Shown here: piece after piece, positions 5,900-15,198 of the stretch | How positions within the stretch are numbered: the stretch's first letter is position 1 | How the letters are laid out: every line of letters begins with the position of its first letter | Assembly (NCBI GenBank): GCA_934247125.1 | Contig: CAKQIZ010000030.1 | Coordinates: 1-20,282, forward strand | Reading direction: 5' to 3' | Length of the DNA: 20,282 nt | DNA from: an uncultured Clostridia bacterium | GTDB lineage: Bacteria; Bacillota; Clostridia; Peptostreptococcales; Anaerovoracaceae | Notes under the pieces: model-generated | Databases searched by the model: none | Told to the model about the DNA's origin: nothing | Seen by the model: the letters and a program-made list of their open reading frames with translations, nothing else | Program-made: the position numbers and the translations under genes

Positions 5900-8800
5900 T
5901 CATTCGAGCGGTTCGTAGTCAAGCACTGCTTCCTGCTGCTTGAGCTTCACAGCCTTCAGGAATACACGCGCCGTATCCATGCATGTCATTACAGAGATGC
6001 CTCTTTCGATAGCCTTTCGTCTTACCGGGAAGCTTTCTCTTTCCTTTCGGTTGGCAACGACAGGAATATTTATTACAAGTGCGATCTTCTCGTCACTTTC
6101 GCTGTCGTGGTTCATGATCCACTTCTGTGCAGTATCGTAATCCATAGGCTCTACAGATATATCATGTGCTGTGATGAATTCTATCGTATCATCTGTCGCA
6201 TAGAGACGGAACCCTGCTTCCGCATAGTCTCTCAGGATATCTGCTGTATATGTGTTCTGCTCAGACTCCTTGAGCGTCACGAAAACGTTTCCATTCGTCG
6301 GTATGCTCATTCCTGCTCCGAGGAATCCCTTGTAGACAGCCTTGTCCAGATCTTTGTCTATTCCGAGTACTTCGCCTGTCGACTTCATTTCAGGTCCGAG
6401 AGCTATGTCCATATCTGTCAGCTTCGCACTCGAGAACACCGGAACCTTTACGGCATACTCTTCAGTCTTTTTGTAAAGGCCTGTGCCGTATTTGCTGTCT
6501 CTGAGCTTATGCCCCAGCATAGCTGCGACCGCAAGCTTTACCATCGGAACTCTCGTCACCTTGCTCAGGATAGGCACCGTACGCGATGCTCTAGGGTTCA
6601 CTTCTATGACGTAGATCTTCTTTCCGTCATATGCGTACTGGATGTTCACAAGACCCACCACATTGAGAGCCTTCGAGATTCTCTTCGTGTAGTCTTCGAG
6701 AGTCTTTTCCACTTCCTCTGAAAGCGAATAGTTCGGATATACCGAAATACTGTCTCCGGAGTGTACGCCTGCCCTTTCCACGTGCTCCATGATGCCCGGG
6801 ATCAGGATATCTTCGCCGTCTGCTATAGCATCGACTTCGATCTCCTTGCCCTGGATATACTGGTCTATCAGCACAGGATGCTCTGTCGAAAGCGATACGG
6901 CTTCCTTCATATATCTCTTGAGCTCTACATCGTTGTATACGACCTGCATCGCACGTCCGCCTATTACATATGACGGTCTTACTACGAGCGGATATCCGAG
7001 CTTTCTGACTGCTGCGAAAGCGTCTTCCTCGCTCGTTACCGCAACGCCTTCAGGCACTGCTATGCCCAGTTCATCAAGCAGTTCGCAGAATTTTTCTCTG
7101 TCTTCCGCCAGGTCTATATTGCTGTATGACGTTCCCAGTATGTTTATGCTTCGACTGCTGAGTTTTTCAGCGAGATTCAGCGATGTCTGTCCGCCGAACT
7201 GTATGATGACGCCCTGAGGACGTTCTCTCTTGATAACGTTCATCACATTATCTATATGCAGTGACTCGAAGTACAGTTTATCTGATGTATCGAAGTCGGT
7301 ACTTACTGTCTCAGGGTTGTTGTTCATGATTATCGCTTCGTATCCGAGTTCCTTGATTGCCCATACGCCCTGTACACAGCAGTAGTCGAACTCGATACCC
7401 TGTCCTATCCTTATCGGACCTGAGCCTATTACCAGGATCTTCTTCTCGTGGCTCCTTACGCTCTCATCCTCTTCATCATAGCATGAATAATAGTAAGGCG
7501 TCAGCGCATCGAACTCTCCGCCGCAGGTATCTACCATCTTGTATACCGGGTAGATGTCGTTGTACACTCGTATATCCTGCAGAACGTCTCTTGTCGTTCC
7601 GGAAAGAGCGATTATATCAGTATCCGTGAAACCTCGCGACTCTGCCTCGTATACCATTTCCTTAGTCAGCGGCTCTGTCTGCAGCCTGTTCTCCAGGTCG
7701 ATTATTCCTCTGATCTTGTTCAGGAACCATCTGTCTATCTTCGTCAGGCTGTAAAGCTCCTCTACTGTCATCAGCTCTCTTCTCATGACTTCCGCGATGC
7801 AGAATATCCTTTCGTCATCGCATGCCTTGAGTTTTTTCACGAGATCAGCGTCATTCAGTCCTGAAACGAACGGTATGTGCAGACCGTCGCACTTGATTTC
7901 TATCGAGGTGAGCGCTTTAAGCAGCGCACTCTCGAATGTCCTGTCTATGGACATCACCTCTCCTGTAGCCTTCATCTGTGTACCGAGCTTTCTCGATGCT
8001 GTCCTGAACTTGTCAAAAGGCCATTTCGGGAACTTTACGACAACGTAGTCGAGTGTAGGCTCGAAGCATGCGCTCGTCGTCTGTGTGACGTAGTTCGAAA
8101 GCTCGTCCAGGTTGTATCCGATAGCGATCTTTGCTGCGATCTTTGCGATCGGATATCCTGCCGCCTTTGATGCGAGTGCAGACGAACGGCTTACTCGAGG
8201 GTTCACCTCTATTACTATGTATTTTCCCGTGTCAGGATCGAGTGCGAACTGCACGTTGCATCCGCCTTCGATCTCGAGGTTTCTTATGATCTTTATAGAA
8301 GCGTCTCTGAGCATCTGATACTCGGCGTCTCTGAGAGTCTGTGTAGGAGCGACTACGATGCTGTCGCCTGTATGAACGCCGACAGGGTCGAGGTTCTCCA
8401 TGCTGCATATGATGATGCAGTTGTCACGGCTGTCTCTGATCACTTCGTACTCGATCTCCTTCCAGCCCGCAACTGACTTTTCGAGCAGGATCTGACCGAT
8501 CGCGCTGTTTTCCATTCCCTTGACGCAGAGAAGCTCCAGCTCTTTCCTGTTTTCCGCGATACCGCCGCCTGTTCCGCCTAGCGTATACGCAGGTCTTATG
8601 ATAACAGGGAATCCTTCTTTTTCAACGAAATCATAACATTCATCCATCGATGTCGCGATGACACTGCTCGGTATAGGTTCGCCTATATCCTGCATCAGCG
8701 TCTTGAATTCTTCTCTGTCTTCTGCTCTTTTGATGCTTTCCTTGTTGACACCCAGCAGAGCCACGCCGTACTTCTCGAGAATCCCCTTGCTTTCCAGTTC

Positions 8801-9100
8801 CATAGCCAGGTTCAGCCCTGTCTGCCCGCCGAATCCCGCCAGTATGCCGTCAGGTCTCTCCTTTGCAAGTATCTGTTCGAGAGCCTCTTCAGTGAGCGGC
8901 TCCATGTATACCTTGTCTGCGATACCCTTGTCTGTCATGATCGTTGCCGGGTTGCTGTTTACCAGTATCGTCTCTATGCCTTCCTCTCTTATGGCCTTGC
9001 ATGCCTGAGTTCCCGCATAGTCGAATTCCGCAGCCTGGCCTATGACGATCGGACCGGAACCTATGATAAGTATTTTTTTCAGATATGGCTTCTTAGGCAT
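5900..9100 (-). CDS. carB: Carbamoyl phosphate synthetase large subunit
   Basis: A 1066-residue protein, full length for CarB. It makes carbamoyl phosphate from bicarbonate, ammonia delivered by CarA, and two ATP, for pyrimidine and arginine synthesis. Two homologous halves are visible: GSGPIVIGQAAEFDY near residue 14 and GSGPIRIGQGIEFDYCC near residue 560 start each biotin-carboxylase-like half, and ATP-grasp signatures VIEVNPRVSRSSALASKA and VIEVNPRASRTVPILSKV follow. The C-terminal 140 residues form the MGS-like allosteric domain, where UMP and ornithine act in the enterobacterial enzyme. The ATG overlaps the carA stop by 8 bases, so translation is coupled. The N-terminal MPKKPYLKKILIIGSGP is the usual start. 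Confidence 0.98.
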   Translation of the reverse strand: MPKKPYLKKILIIGSGPIVIGQAAEFDYAGTQACKAIREEGIETILVNSNPATIMTDKGIADKVYMEPLTEEALEQILAKERPDGILAGFGGQTGLNLAMELESKGILEKYGVALLGVNKESIKRAEDREEFKTLMQDIGEPIPSSVIATSMDECYDFVEKEGFPVIIRPAYTLGGTGGGIAENRKELELLCVKGMENSAIGQILLEKSVAGWKEIEYEVIRDSRDNCIIICSMENLDPVGVHTGDSIVVAPTQTLRDAEYQMLRDASIKIIRNLEIEGGCNVQFALDPDTGKYIVIEVNPRVSRSSALASKAAGYPIAKIAAKIAIGYNLDELSNYVTQTTSACFEPTLDYVVVKFPKWPFDKFRTASRKLGTQMKATGEVMSIDRTFESALLKALTSIEIKCDGLHIPFVSGLNDADLVKKLKACDDERIFCIAEVMRRELMTVEELYSLTKIDRWFLNKIRGIIDLENRLQTEPLTKEMVYEAESRGFTDTDIIALSGTTRDVLQDIRVYNDIYPVYKMVDTCGGEFDALTPYYYSCYDEEDESVRSHEKKILVIGSGPIRIGQGIEFDYCCVQGVWAIKELGYEAIIMNNNPETVSTDFDTSDKLYFESLHIDNVMNVIKRERPQGVIIQFGGQTSLNLAEKLSSRSINILGTSYSNIDLAEDREKFCELLDELGIAVPEGVAVTSEEDAFAAVRKLGYPLVVRPSYVIGGRAMQVVYNDVELKRYMKEAVSLSTEHPVLIDQYIQGKEIEVDAIADGEDILIPGIMEHVERAGVHSGDSISVYPNYSLSEEVEKTLEDYTKRISKALNVVGLVNIQYAYDGKKIYVIEVNPRASRTVPILSKVTRVPMVKLAVAAMLGHKLRDSKYGTGLYKKTEEYAVKVPVFSSAKLTDMDIALGPEMKSTGEVLGIDKDLDKAVYKGFLGAGMSIPTNGNVFVTLKESEQNTYTADILRDYAEAGFRLYATDDTIEFITAHDISVEPMDYDTAQKWIMNHDSESDEKIALVINIPVVANRKERESFPVRRKAIERGISVMTCMDTARVFLKAVKLKQQEAVLDYEPLE

Positions 9101-10217
9101 TGATTCTGTCCCCTTTCATCATGTTTATGAATTTATCGAAAAGATATCCCGTATCGTTTGGTCCAGGTGATGCTTCCGGGTGGAACTGCACTGAAAACAC
9201 AGGCAGGTCTCTGTGCTCTATCCCCTCTACCGTTCCGTCGTTGAGATTGAGGTGTGTGATCTCCATTCCCTTAAGGATTATGCTTTCATACTGAACGGCG
9301 AATCCGTGGTTCTGCGATGTTATGTACGAACGCTTCGTATTCTTGTCGAATACGCCGTGGTTGCCTCCGCGGTGACCGTACTTGAGTTTGTATGTCTTGC
9401 CTCCGAATGCGAGCGCGAGCACCTGGTGTCCCATACATATCCCGAACATCGGCGCCTCATTCGCACTGATCAGCTTCTTCACTTCTTCTATAGCCTCTGC
9501 TGCTTCCTCCGGATCTCCGGGGCCGTTAGTCAGGAATATGCCGTCCGGCTTTCCGGCCAGTATAGTCTCGGCCGATGTCCCGTAGGGATATATCGTGAGG
9601 TCGCAGTTTCTCTCACGCAGGCATGTCAGGATGTTGCCCTTTACACCGAAGTCCATCACAGCGACGCTGAACGGTTTTTCATCTGAATCTGCGAGGCTCT
9701 TCAGCTCTACTTTCTCTTTTACGCCGGCTTCTTTCATCCAGTCGCCTCTGAGCTCAGCTTCCGCACATCGCTTAGCTGCTTCGCTGATCGAGATGCCTTC
9801 TGTACTTATCAGGCACTTGACCGTTCCCTTGTTTCTTATCTTCTTGGTTATCTGTCTTGTATCGACTCCGAAGACCCCCGGGACCTCCATATTCCTTAGC
9901 CATTCATCTATCGTCATTATGCTGTTGCTGTTCGACGGCGCATCGCACAGATCCTTTACGACGACCCCGAAAGCGTGCACTTTCTCCGATTCGTTGTCGA
10001 TCCTGCTTATACCGTAATTTCCGATCAGCGGATATGTCATGTTTATTATCTGCCCCTTGTATGACGGGTCAGTAAGTATTTTCTGATATCCTGTCATCGA
10101 TGTATTGAATACGAGTTCTCCGACAGCTGTTCCCCTGAATCCGAATCCGTGACCCGTGAACACGGTCCCGTCTTCCAGGTAGATCAAACCTTCCATTTTT
10201 TCAATCGTCTTAATCAT
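9093..10217 (-). CDS. carA: Carbamoyl phosphate synthetase small subunit
   Basis: A 374-residue glutamine amidotransferase subunit that releases ammonia from glutamine and channels it to CarB. The N-terminal CPSase domain (YLEDGTVFTGHGFG) is followed by a class I amidotransferase domain with nucleophile C261 in FGICMGHQ and the H346/E348 pair in FHPEAS; TNGPGDPE (230-237) is the oxyanion region. The start is not certain. AAGGAG lies 15 bases before the ATG at 10217, a long spacing; a GTG at 10244 overlaps that site and is unlikely; an ATG at 10196 gives MEGLIYLEDG, nearer to family N termini, but has no clear ribosome site. I chose 10217. The gene has its own near-consensus promoter. Confidence 0.96.
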   Translation of the reverse strand: MIKTIEKMEGLIYLEDGTVFTGHGFGFRGTAVGELVFNTSMTGYQKILTDPSYKGQIINMTYPLIGNYGISRIDNESEKVHAFGVVVKDLCDAPSNSNSIMTIDEWLRNMEVPGVFGVDTRQITKKIRNKGTVKCLISTEGISISEAAKRCAEAELRGDWMKEAGVKEKVELKSLADSDEKPFSVAVMDFGVKGNILTCLRERNCDLTIYPYGTSAETILAGKPDGIFLTNGPGDPEEAAEAIEEVKKLISANEAPMFGICMGHQVLALAFGGKTYKLKYGHRGGNHGVFDKNTKRSYITSQNHGFAVQYESIILKGMEITHLNLNDGTVEGIEHRDLPVFSVQFHPEASPGPNDTGYLFDKFINMMKGDRINA

Positions 10218-10253
10218 AATCCTATGCTTTATCTCCTTACACACTAGATCCTC

Positions 10254-10265
10254 GGCATTTCTGCC
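10254..10265 (-). promoter_or_regulatory. Small GNRA-capped hairpin in the carA leader
   Basis: On the minus strand GGCA-GAAA-TGCC sits a few bases after the predicted transcription start. The 4-bp stem with a GAAA loop may stabilise the mRNA 5' end. No PyrR binding loop or attenuator was seen in the roughly 50-base leader. Confidence 0.35.
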
Positions 10266-10276
10266 ATCAGTAAATA

Positions 10277-10305
10277 ATTATACACTGCCATAAATGTTTA
10301 TGCAA
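10277..10305 (-). promoter_or_regulatory. Sigma-A promoter of carAB
   Basis: On the minus strand: -35 TTGCAT (10300-10305), a 17-base spacer and a perfect -10 TATAAT (10277-10282). The start point would be near 10270. Confidence 0.85.
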
Positions 10306-10348
10306 CATTATTCATCCTTTTTTTGAAATATACACCAGCATGTCATTC

Positions 10349-10366
10349 CCGGTCCGTCATGACCGG
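10349..10366 (-). other. GC-rich hairpin just after the thioesterase stop codon
   Basis: CCGGTC (10349-10354), a 6-base loop and GACCGG (10361-10366) lie 6 bases after the stop codon. No U tract follows on the minus strand, so it may be a weak terminator or an mRNA 3' stabiliser. Confidence 0.4.
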
Positions 10367-10371
10367 CCTTT

Positions 10372-10845
10372 TCAGCTGCGCTCCTTCGATGTATCTACAT
10401 TCATATACACCGAGGCTCCTGAAGCTGCCAGCTTTCCTGTCTTCCTGCTGTATGCCTCGCACGTCAGCTGGGTTATCCTTCGTCCTGCCGCGATCGCCTT
10501 AGCTGTCACGAGGAGCGTATCGCCGACCTTTACGGGACGTATATATTTTACATCAAGACTTATCGTCGGCGCAAAGTTTTCTTCTGCATAAAACCTGGCA
10601 AGTGCGGCTATCGTCAGATCGAATGCCGTGCATATCATGCCGCCGTGCATATCGCCGACGCGGTTTGTCTGCCACGGCTGCACAGGGAATGCGAATGTTA
10701 TCGTGCGGTCCTCGAACGAGCAGCCTGCCGCTTCCGACCTCATCATACCGTTTATGCGGTCTTTCTGATCCTTGTTGTTTTCTCTGAGCGTCTTCTCTGC
10801 AAAAGCTTCCAGCCTCAGCTGCCCGTCTGTTTTTTTCTCCGGCAT
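10372..10845 (-). CDS. PaaI-type hotdog-fold acyl-CoA thioesterase
   Basis: A 157-residue protein with a single hotdog domain. GDMHGGMICTAFDLTIA (64-80) matches the PaaI / YdiI signature, with HGG near the substrate thioester and D76 as the likely acidic catalytic residue; SLDVKYIRPVKVGDTLLVTA is the following conserved strand pair. Such enzymes hydrolyse aromatic or medium-chain acyl-CoA thioesters in the cytoplasm; the acyl group cannot be told. The ribosome site AAGGAGG lies 6 bases before the ATG. It is the last gene of the murC-to-dapB transcription unit, 58 bases after dapB. No functional tie to its neighbours is evident. Confidence 0.85.
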   Translation of the reverse strand: MPEKKTDGQLRLEAFAEKTLRENNKDQKDRINGMMRSEAAGCSFEDRTITFAFPVQPWQTNRVGDMHGGMICTAFDLTIAALARFYAEENFAPTISLDVKYIRPVKVGDTLLVTAKAIAAGRRITQLTCEAYSRKTGKLAASGASVYMNVDTSKERS

Positions 10846-10903
10846 TACACGCCTCCTTCCTGAATATCCTGCATTTTCTCTGCATCATATATCACAGGTG
10901 TTT

Positions 10904-11656
10904 TCACCTGATAACGTCCTCCATCGTATAGCTGCCCGGTGCTTTTCCTTCCATGAAAAGCGCAGCGTCGCATGCTCCCGAGGCATAGCAGTTCCAGTCA
11001 TATGCATCGTGGGATATCTCCAGCTTTTCGCCCATGCATCCGAATATGACCGTATGCGTGCTAGGTGTATTGCCCGCTCTCACCGAATGGAATGTCATAT
11101 CATCGTATGACTTGTCCGGCGACTTTGCCGCCATCTCCTCCGCAAACTCTATCGCCGTGCCGCTCGGCGCGTCTTTCTTTGTCTCGCTGTGCATATCGAT
11201 TATCTCTATCCTGCACTTGTCTCCAAGCTTTGCGGCAGCCTGTCCCAGCAGTTCTTTCATCACATTCACAACGTATGAAGTATTTGACGCTTTCATCACC
11301 GGTATGACTTCCGCTGCATCCAGTATCTGCTTCGTCTGTTCATCAGTAAAGCCTGTCGTTCCGCAAATGAATGCCTTTCCATGCCGCCTGCAGCTTTCAA
11401 GCACCTTCATCGAAAGCTCGACTGTCGAAAAGTCTATCACCAGGTCGCATTCTCCTATTATCTTCTCTACGTCATCGTATACCAGCGCTCCCGCCTCGGT
11501 ACCGAGACCTGCGGCAAGTCCTATGTCAGTGCCGATATAGTCGCGTCCCGGCGCGCCGACACCGCCGACGATCTCTATACCGTCCCTGTCATGAGCTGCG
11601 CGCACTATCAGGCTCCCCATACTGCCTCTTGGCGCTGTTATCACTGCTTTTACCAT
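10904..11656 (-). CDS. dapB: 4-hydroxy-tetrahydrodipicolinate reductase, divergent DapB
   Basis: A 250-residue NAD(P)H-dependent reductase of the lysine/diaminopimelate pathway. The N-terminal TAPRGSMG is the Rossmann dinucleotide motif, FICGTTGFT marks the conserved CGTTG stretch, and MHSETKKDAPSGTA matches the substrate-binding signature usually read as HHxxKxDAPSGTA. The first His (H156) and the Lys (K160) are kept but the second His is Ser157. Other family positions also differ: ASNTSYVVN where ANFSxGVN is usual, and HDAYDW where HRASSR is usual. It is probably a DapB, but changed activity or substrate is possible. AGGAGG lies 9 bases before the ATG at 11656 and only 3 before an ATG at 11662, so 11656 is chosen. 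A 6-bp CAGGTG / CACCTG hairpin overlaps the stop codon. No other lysine gene is nearby. Confidence 0.85.
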   Translation of the reverse strand: MVKAVITAPRGSMGSLIVRAAHDRDGIEIVGGVGAPGRDYIGTDIGLAAGLGTEAGALVYDDVEKIIGECDLVIDFSTVELSMKVLESCRRHGKAFICGTTGFTDEQTKQILDAAEVIPVMKASNTSYVVNVMKELLGQAAAKLGDKCRIEIIDMHSETKKDAPSGTAIEFAEEMAAKSPDKSYDDMTFHSVRAGNTPSTHTVIFGCMGEKLEISHDAYDWNCYASGACDAALFMEGKAPGSYTMEDVIR

Positions 11657-11742
11657 TTCCATATCCCTCCTGTCTGCAATCTCTGCCGCCTTCCGGCACT
11701 CCGATCGTTCTGAGCATTCCGGACGGTCTTTCTGACGAAAAC

Positions 11743-14700
11743 TCAGTTAGGCTTCTGTTCGTTCACAGCGGTCTGCAGGAACTGTTCTATCGCCTTCACC
11801 GGCTCCTCTTTGTTTATCGTCAGCCGTATGAACGGCTCTTTGCCTCCGTTTATCATCATCTTTGCACCGTACTTCGCCACCAGTGCCGCCATGACAGGCT
11901 CTGTCAGCTTGACGTTCTCCCACAGTCCGAAAATGATCTTATAGCCTTGCCGGGTTATTTCCTTAACGCCCAGCCTGCCTGCCATCGCTCTGATCTTCGA
12001 TATCTTGACGAGATTCATGGTATCCTTCGGTATGTCTCCGAATCTGTCGAGAAGCTCATCTACTATCTCCGCTTCATCCTCATCATTTTCGATCATCGCG
12101 ATCTTCTTGTACATCTGCAGTCTCAGCACTTCATTTTCTATATAGCGTTTCGGGATCACCGCCGGTATCGCCAGACTGAATGCCGTTTCTTCCGCCTGAG
12201 GCAGTGTTTCCTTGCCTTTCGCGGCATCGACAGCTTCTTCCAGCATCTTGCAGTAGAGCTCATACCCTATACTGAGCATGTGCCCGGACTGCTCTGTTCC
12301 CAGTATGTTTCCGGCTCCTCGCAGTTCAAGGTCTTTCATCGCGATCCTGAACCCCGAACCGAACTCTGTGAATTCCCTGATCGCACGCAGGCGCTTTTCT
12401 GCGATCTCGCTCAGATTTCTGTCTTTCGTGTACATCAGGTATGCATACGCCATCCTGCCGGAGCGTCCCACTCTGCCTCTCAGCTGGTGGAGCTGCGCCA
12501 GTCCGAACCGGTCTGCATCCAGAACGATCATCGTGTTCACGTTCGGTATATCTATTCCCGACTCTATGATCGTCGTTGCGACCAGCACATTATACTCGCC
12601 TTCCGAAAAATCTATTATTATATTCTCAAGCTGCTTTTCACGCATCTTGCCGTGTCCGACGACTACATCGGCATCCGGCACCAGCGCTTCGATATCGCTG
12701 GCGACACGGTTTATCGACTCAACGCGGTTGTACAGCACGTATACCTGTCCGCCCCTTGCGAGCTCCTTTTCTATCGCTTCTCTTATCACGAAATCATCCT
12801 GCTCCATCACATATGTCTGGACAGGATATCTGTCCTCAGGCGGTTCCTCGATGACGCTCATGTCCTTGACGCCTGACAGCGACATATGCAGAGTCCTCGG
12901 TATAGGAGTAGCCGACAGCGTCAGCACGTCGACATTTGTCTTCAGCTGCTTGAGCCGCTCCTTGTGCTTCACGCCGAACCTCTGCTCCTCATCTATCACC
13001 AGCAGACCGAGATCCTTGAACTTTACATCTTCAGACAGCAGTCTGTGCGTTCCTATCACCATGTCGATGCTGCCATTCGCAAGGCCTTCTATTATGCGCT
13101 TCTGCTGTGCCGCACTCTTGAACCTGGACATCATCTCCACTTTGAACGGAAATTTCTCAAAACGGTCTTTCATCGTATAATAGTGCTGGTTCGCCAGAAG
13201 CGTCGTCGGCACGAGCACCGCCGCCTGTTTTCCGTCAGCCACGCATTTGAAAAGAGCCCGCGCGGCAACTTCGGTCTTGCCGAATCCGACGTCTCCGCAC
13301 AGCAGTCTGTCCATCGGTGAATCCTTTTCCATGTCGCCTTTTATCTCGTCCACACACCTGAGCTGATCGTCAGTCTCTGTGTACGGGAAGCTGTCCTCGA
13401 ATTCATGCTGCCATGCCGTATCCTCCGAGAAGGCATAGCCTTTTTCGTTCATCCTCGCCGCCGACACGCGTATCAGTTCTTCAGCCATATCGTTCACGGC
13501 TTTCTGCGCTCTCGCCTTGGTCTGCTTCCACTCGCTGCCGGAAAGCTTGTTCAGTCTCGGCGTCACGCCGTCTCCTCCGACGTATTTCTGGAGCATCCCC
13601 AGCTGATCCACCGGGATGTAAAGCGAGTCCTCACCTGCATACTTTACTTTGATATAATCTTTTTTCACGCCCTGGACGAGCAGCTGTTCTATGCCTGTGA
13701 ACTTTCCGATGCCGTGGCTCTCATGAACGACATAGTCACCTTCCTGCACATCTGAGAAGCTCTTGATCTGCGATCCCGCAGAGCGCCTGGAGCGTTTTTT
13801 CTTCCTGCGGCTGCCCCCGAAAATATCGCCTTCCCAGATATAGCACTCTTTTCTGTCACAAAGCTCCATACCTGCCGTCAACACGCCTTTCCTGACCGAT
13901 GCTTTTCCTGTCAGGTTTTCATGCAGCAGGAATTCCTTCACGCTTTTCAGACGTTCGTCACTGCTGCAGACGATCGTGACGGTGTACCCTCGCGCAGCAT
14001 AGCTTTCCAGCTCGTTTTTGAGGATATCCATCCTGCCGTTGAAGACGGGGACCTGTCTGCATTCCACATTTATCAGTTCTTTGAGGAACGGCGCCTTTTT
14101 TATCGTGCTGACGAACGGCGTGAATATATAGCCTTCCTTTTCATATAATCTGAAATAATCGGCCTGGCCGGACATCGATGCGAAATCCTCTCCGATGCCC
14201 CTGCCTGCCGCAAGTATCGCGTCTATATCGTCTGCGCGTTCTTTTTCATATGTCTCCAGCGTCTCCAGGATCCTCGCCGGATCATCTATGAAAAGCTGCG
14301 GGTCGTCCATATAGTCCCATATGTACATGGTCTCGTCATAAAAATAGTTTATGAACTTTTCCATGTACTGCAGGTTTATCATGCTCTCTGTGTATTCCAG
14401 AAGCTGCTGCTTTCGCTGTTTGAGGTTATAGACAGTTTCACTGCTACCTTCTTTCTTTTCGAGAGCCTTTATGCGCCTGTCGTACGCTCTGGCGATCCTT
14501 TTTCCGGCAGCGTCGAACACGTCGCGATCCTTTGCTATATGCGAACACGGATACACCGATATATCGCTGAGCGCATCGATAGAACGCTGCGTGAGGCTGT
14601 CGAATGTCCTTATCGAGTCGACTTCGGTGTCGAACAGCTCCACTCTGTACGGATCGTCGCTGTCCGGCGTGAAGATATCTATTATACCGCCTCTTATGCT

Positions 14701-15156
14701 GTATTCCCCCCTGCTTTCTATCATCGAAACACGTTCGTATCCCATCAGAGTCAACCGTTTTTTTATCTCTTCGGGATCTACATCTTCCCCGAGTTTCAAC
14801 TTGAGTACGTTCTCTTCGAATACCTCTCTGGGCGGCAGCTTTTTCACGGCGCCCGTAACGGGAGCGATCACTATACATTCCTCGCCTGCAGTGACAGCGC
14901 GCAGCACTTTCATGCGTTCCAGCAGATCATCATTGCTTCTCGCCTCATACTGCAGGAATGTCTCTTCCTCCTGCGGCAGTATGTAAATATTGCGCGCATT
15001 AAAAAAAGAAAGGTCTGCTGCCAGTCGTTTCGCTCTGTTAAAAGTCGAAACAACAATAAGACTCTGACCTTTTTTCTCATCGATTAAATCTGATATGATC
15101 GGTGCGACACAACCTTCCGCTGCACCTGTAATGTTGACCATTCCCTTTTCTGCCAC
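11743..15156 (-). CDS. mfd: Transcription-repair coupling factor Mfd
   Basis: A 1137-residue SF2 translocase that removes stalled RNA polymerase from DNA lesions and recruits UvrA. In order: a UvrB-like N-terminal region (to about residue 340), the RNA polymerase interaction domain starting DVQEGDYVVHESHGIG (near 480), Walker A GDVGFGKTEVA (near 620), DEEQ (near 720), LSATPIPRTLHMSL, helicase motif VGRSGR, and the TRCF C-terminal domain. A basic stretch, RRKKKRSRR, precedes the interaction domain. A GTG at 15156 has AGGG 5 bases upstream; another GTG at 15168 overlaps that site, so 15156 is preferred. The N terminus is shorter than usual: only a few residues precede the UvrB-like NITGAAEG. 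It follows pth, as in Bacillus subtilis. Confidence 0.97.
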   Translation of the reverse strand: MAEKGMVNITGAAEGCVAPIISDLIDEKKGQSLIVVSTFNRAKRLAADLSFFNARNIYILPQEEETFLQYEARSNDDLLERMKVLRAVTAGEECIVIAPVTGAVKKLPPREVFEENVLKLKLGEDVDPEEIKKRLTLMGYERVSMIESRGEYSIRGGIIDIFTPDSDDPYRVELFDTEVDSIRTFDSLTQRSIDALSDISVYPCSHIAKDRDVFDAAGKRIARAYDRRIKALEKKEGSSETVYNLKQRKQQLLEYTESMINLQYMEKFINYFYDETMYIWDYMDDPQLFIDDPARILETLETYEKERADDIDAILAAGRGIGEDFASMSGQADYFRLYEKEGYIFTPFVSTIKKAPFLKELINVECRQVPVFNGRMDILKNELESYAARGYTVTIVCSSDERLKSVKEFLLHENLTGKASVRKGVLTAGMELCDRKECYIWEGDIFGGSRRKKKRSRRSAGSQIKSFSDVQEGDYVVHESHGIGKFTGIEQLLVQGVKKDYIKVKYAGEDSLYIPVDQLGMLQKYVGGDGVTPRLNKLSGSEWKQTKARAQKAVNDMAEELIRVSAARMNEKGYAFSEDTAWQHEFEDSFPYTETDDQLRCVDEIKGDMEKDSPMDRLLCGDVGFGKTEVAARALFKCVADGKQAAVLVPTTLLANQHYYTMKDRFEKFPFKVEMMSRFKSAAQQKRIIEGLANGSIDMVIGTHRLLSEDVKFKDLGLLVIDEEQRFGVKHKERLKQLKTNVDVLTLSATPIPRTLHMSLSGVKDMSVIEEPPEDRYPVQTYVMEQDDFVIREAIEKELARGGQVYVLYNRVESINRVASDIEALVPDADVVVGHGKMREKQLENIIIDFSEGEYNVLVATTIIESGIDIPNVNTMIVLDADRFGLAQLHQLRGRVGRSGRMAYAYLMYTKDRNLSEIAEKRLRAIREFTEFGSGFRIAMKDLELRGAGNILGTEQSGHMLSIGYELYCKMLEEAVDAAKGKETLPQAEETAFSLAIPAVIPKRYIENEVLRLQMYKKIAMIENDEDEAEIVDELLDRFGDIPKDTMNLVKISKIRAMAGRLGVKEITRQGYKIIFGLWENVKLTEPVMAALVAKYGAKMMINGGKEPFIRLTINKEEPVKAIEQFLQTAVNEQKPN

Positions 15157-15198
15157 TTGATCCCTCACACTGATAAACGCATACCGGCGCCGCTTCGC

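Noticed and set aside
5546..6721. Plus-strand open frame of 391 codons opposite carB
   Set aside because: It runs antisense through the small membrane gene, its promoter and conserved carB sequence, and its composition is typical of a shadow frame.
10218..10275. PyrR attenuator or riboswitch before carA
   Set aside because: The leader is only about 50 bases, with no PyrR binding loop, no terminator/antiterminator pair and no known riboswitch core.
10895..10910. CAGGTG / CACCTG hairpin over the dapB stop codon as a terminator
   Set aside because: The stem is 6 bp with no U tract, and the thioesterase gene with a strong ribosome site follows closely.
11371..12876. Plus-strand open frame of 501 codons opposite mfd and dapB
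   Set aside because: It lies entirely antisense to two clearly conserved genes, its product is rich in Leu, Arg, His and Ser with no recognisable motif, and no ribosome site or promoter precedes it.
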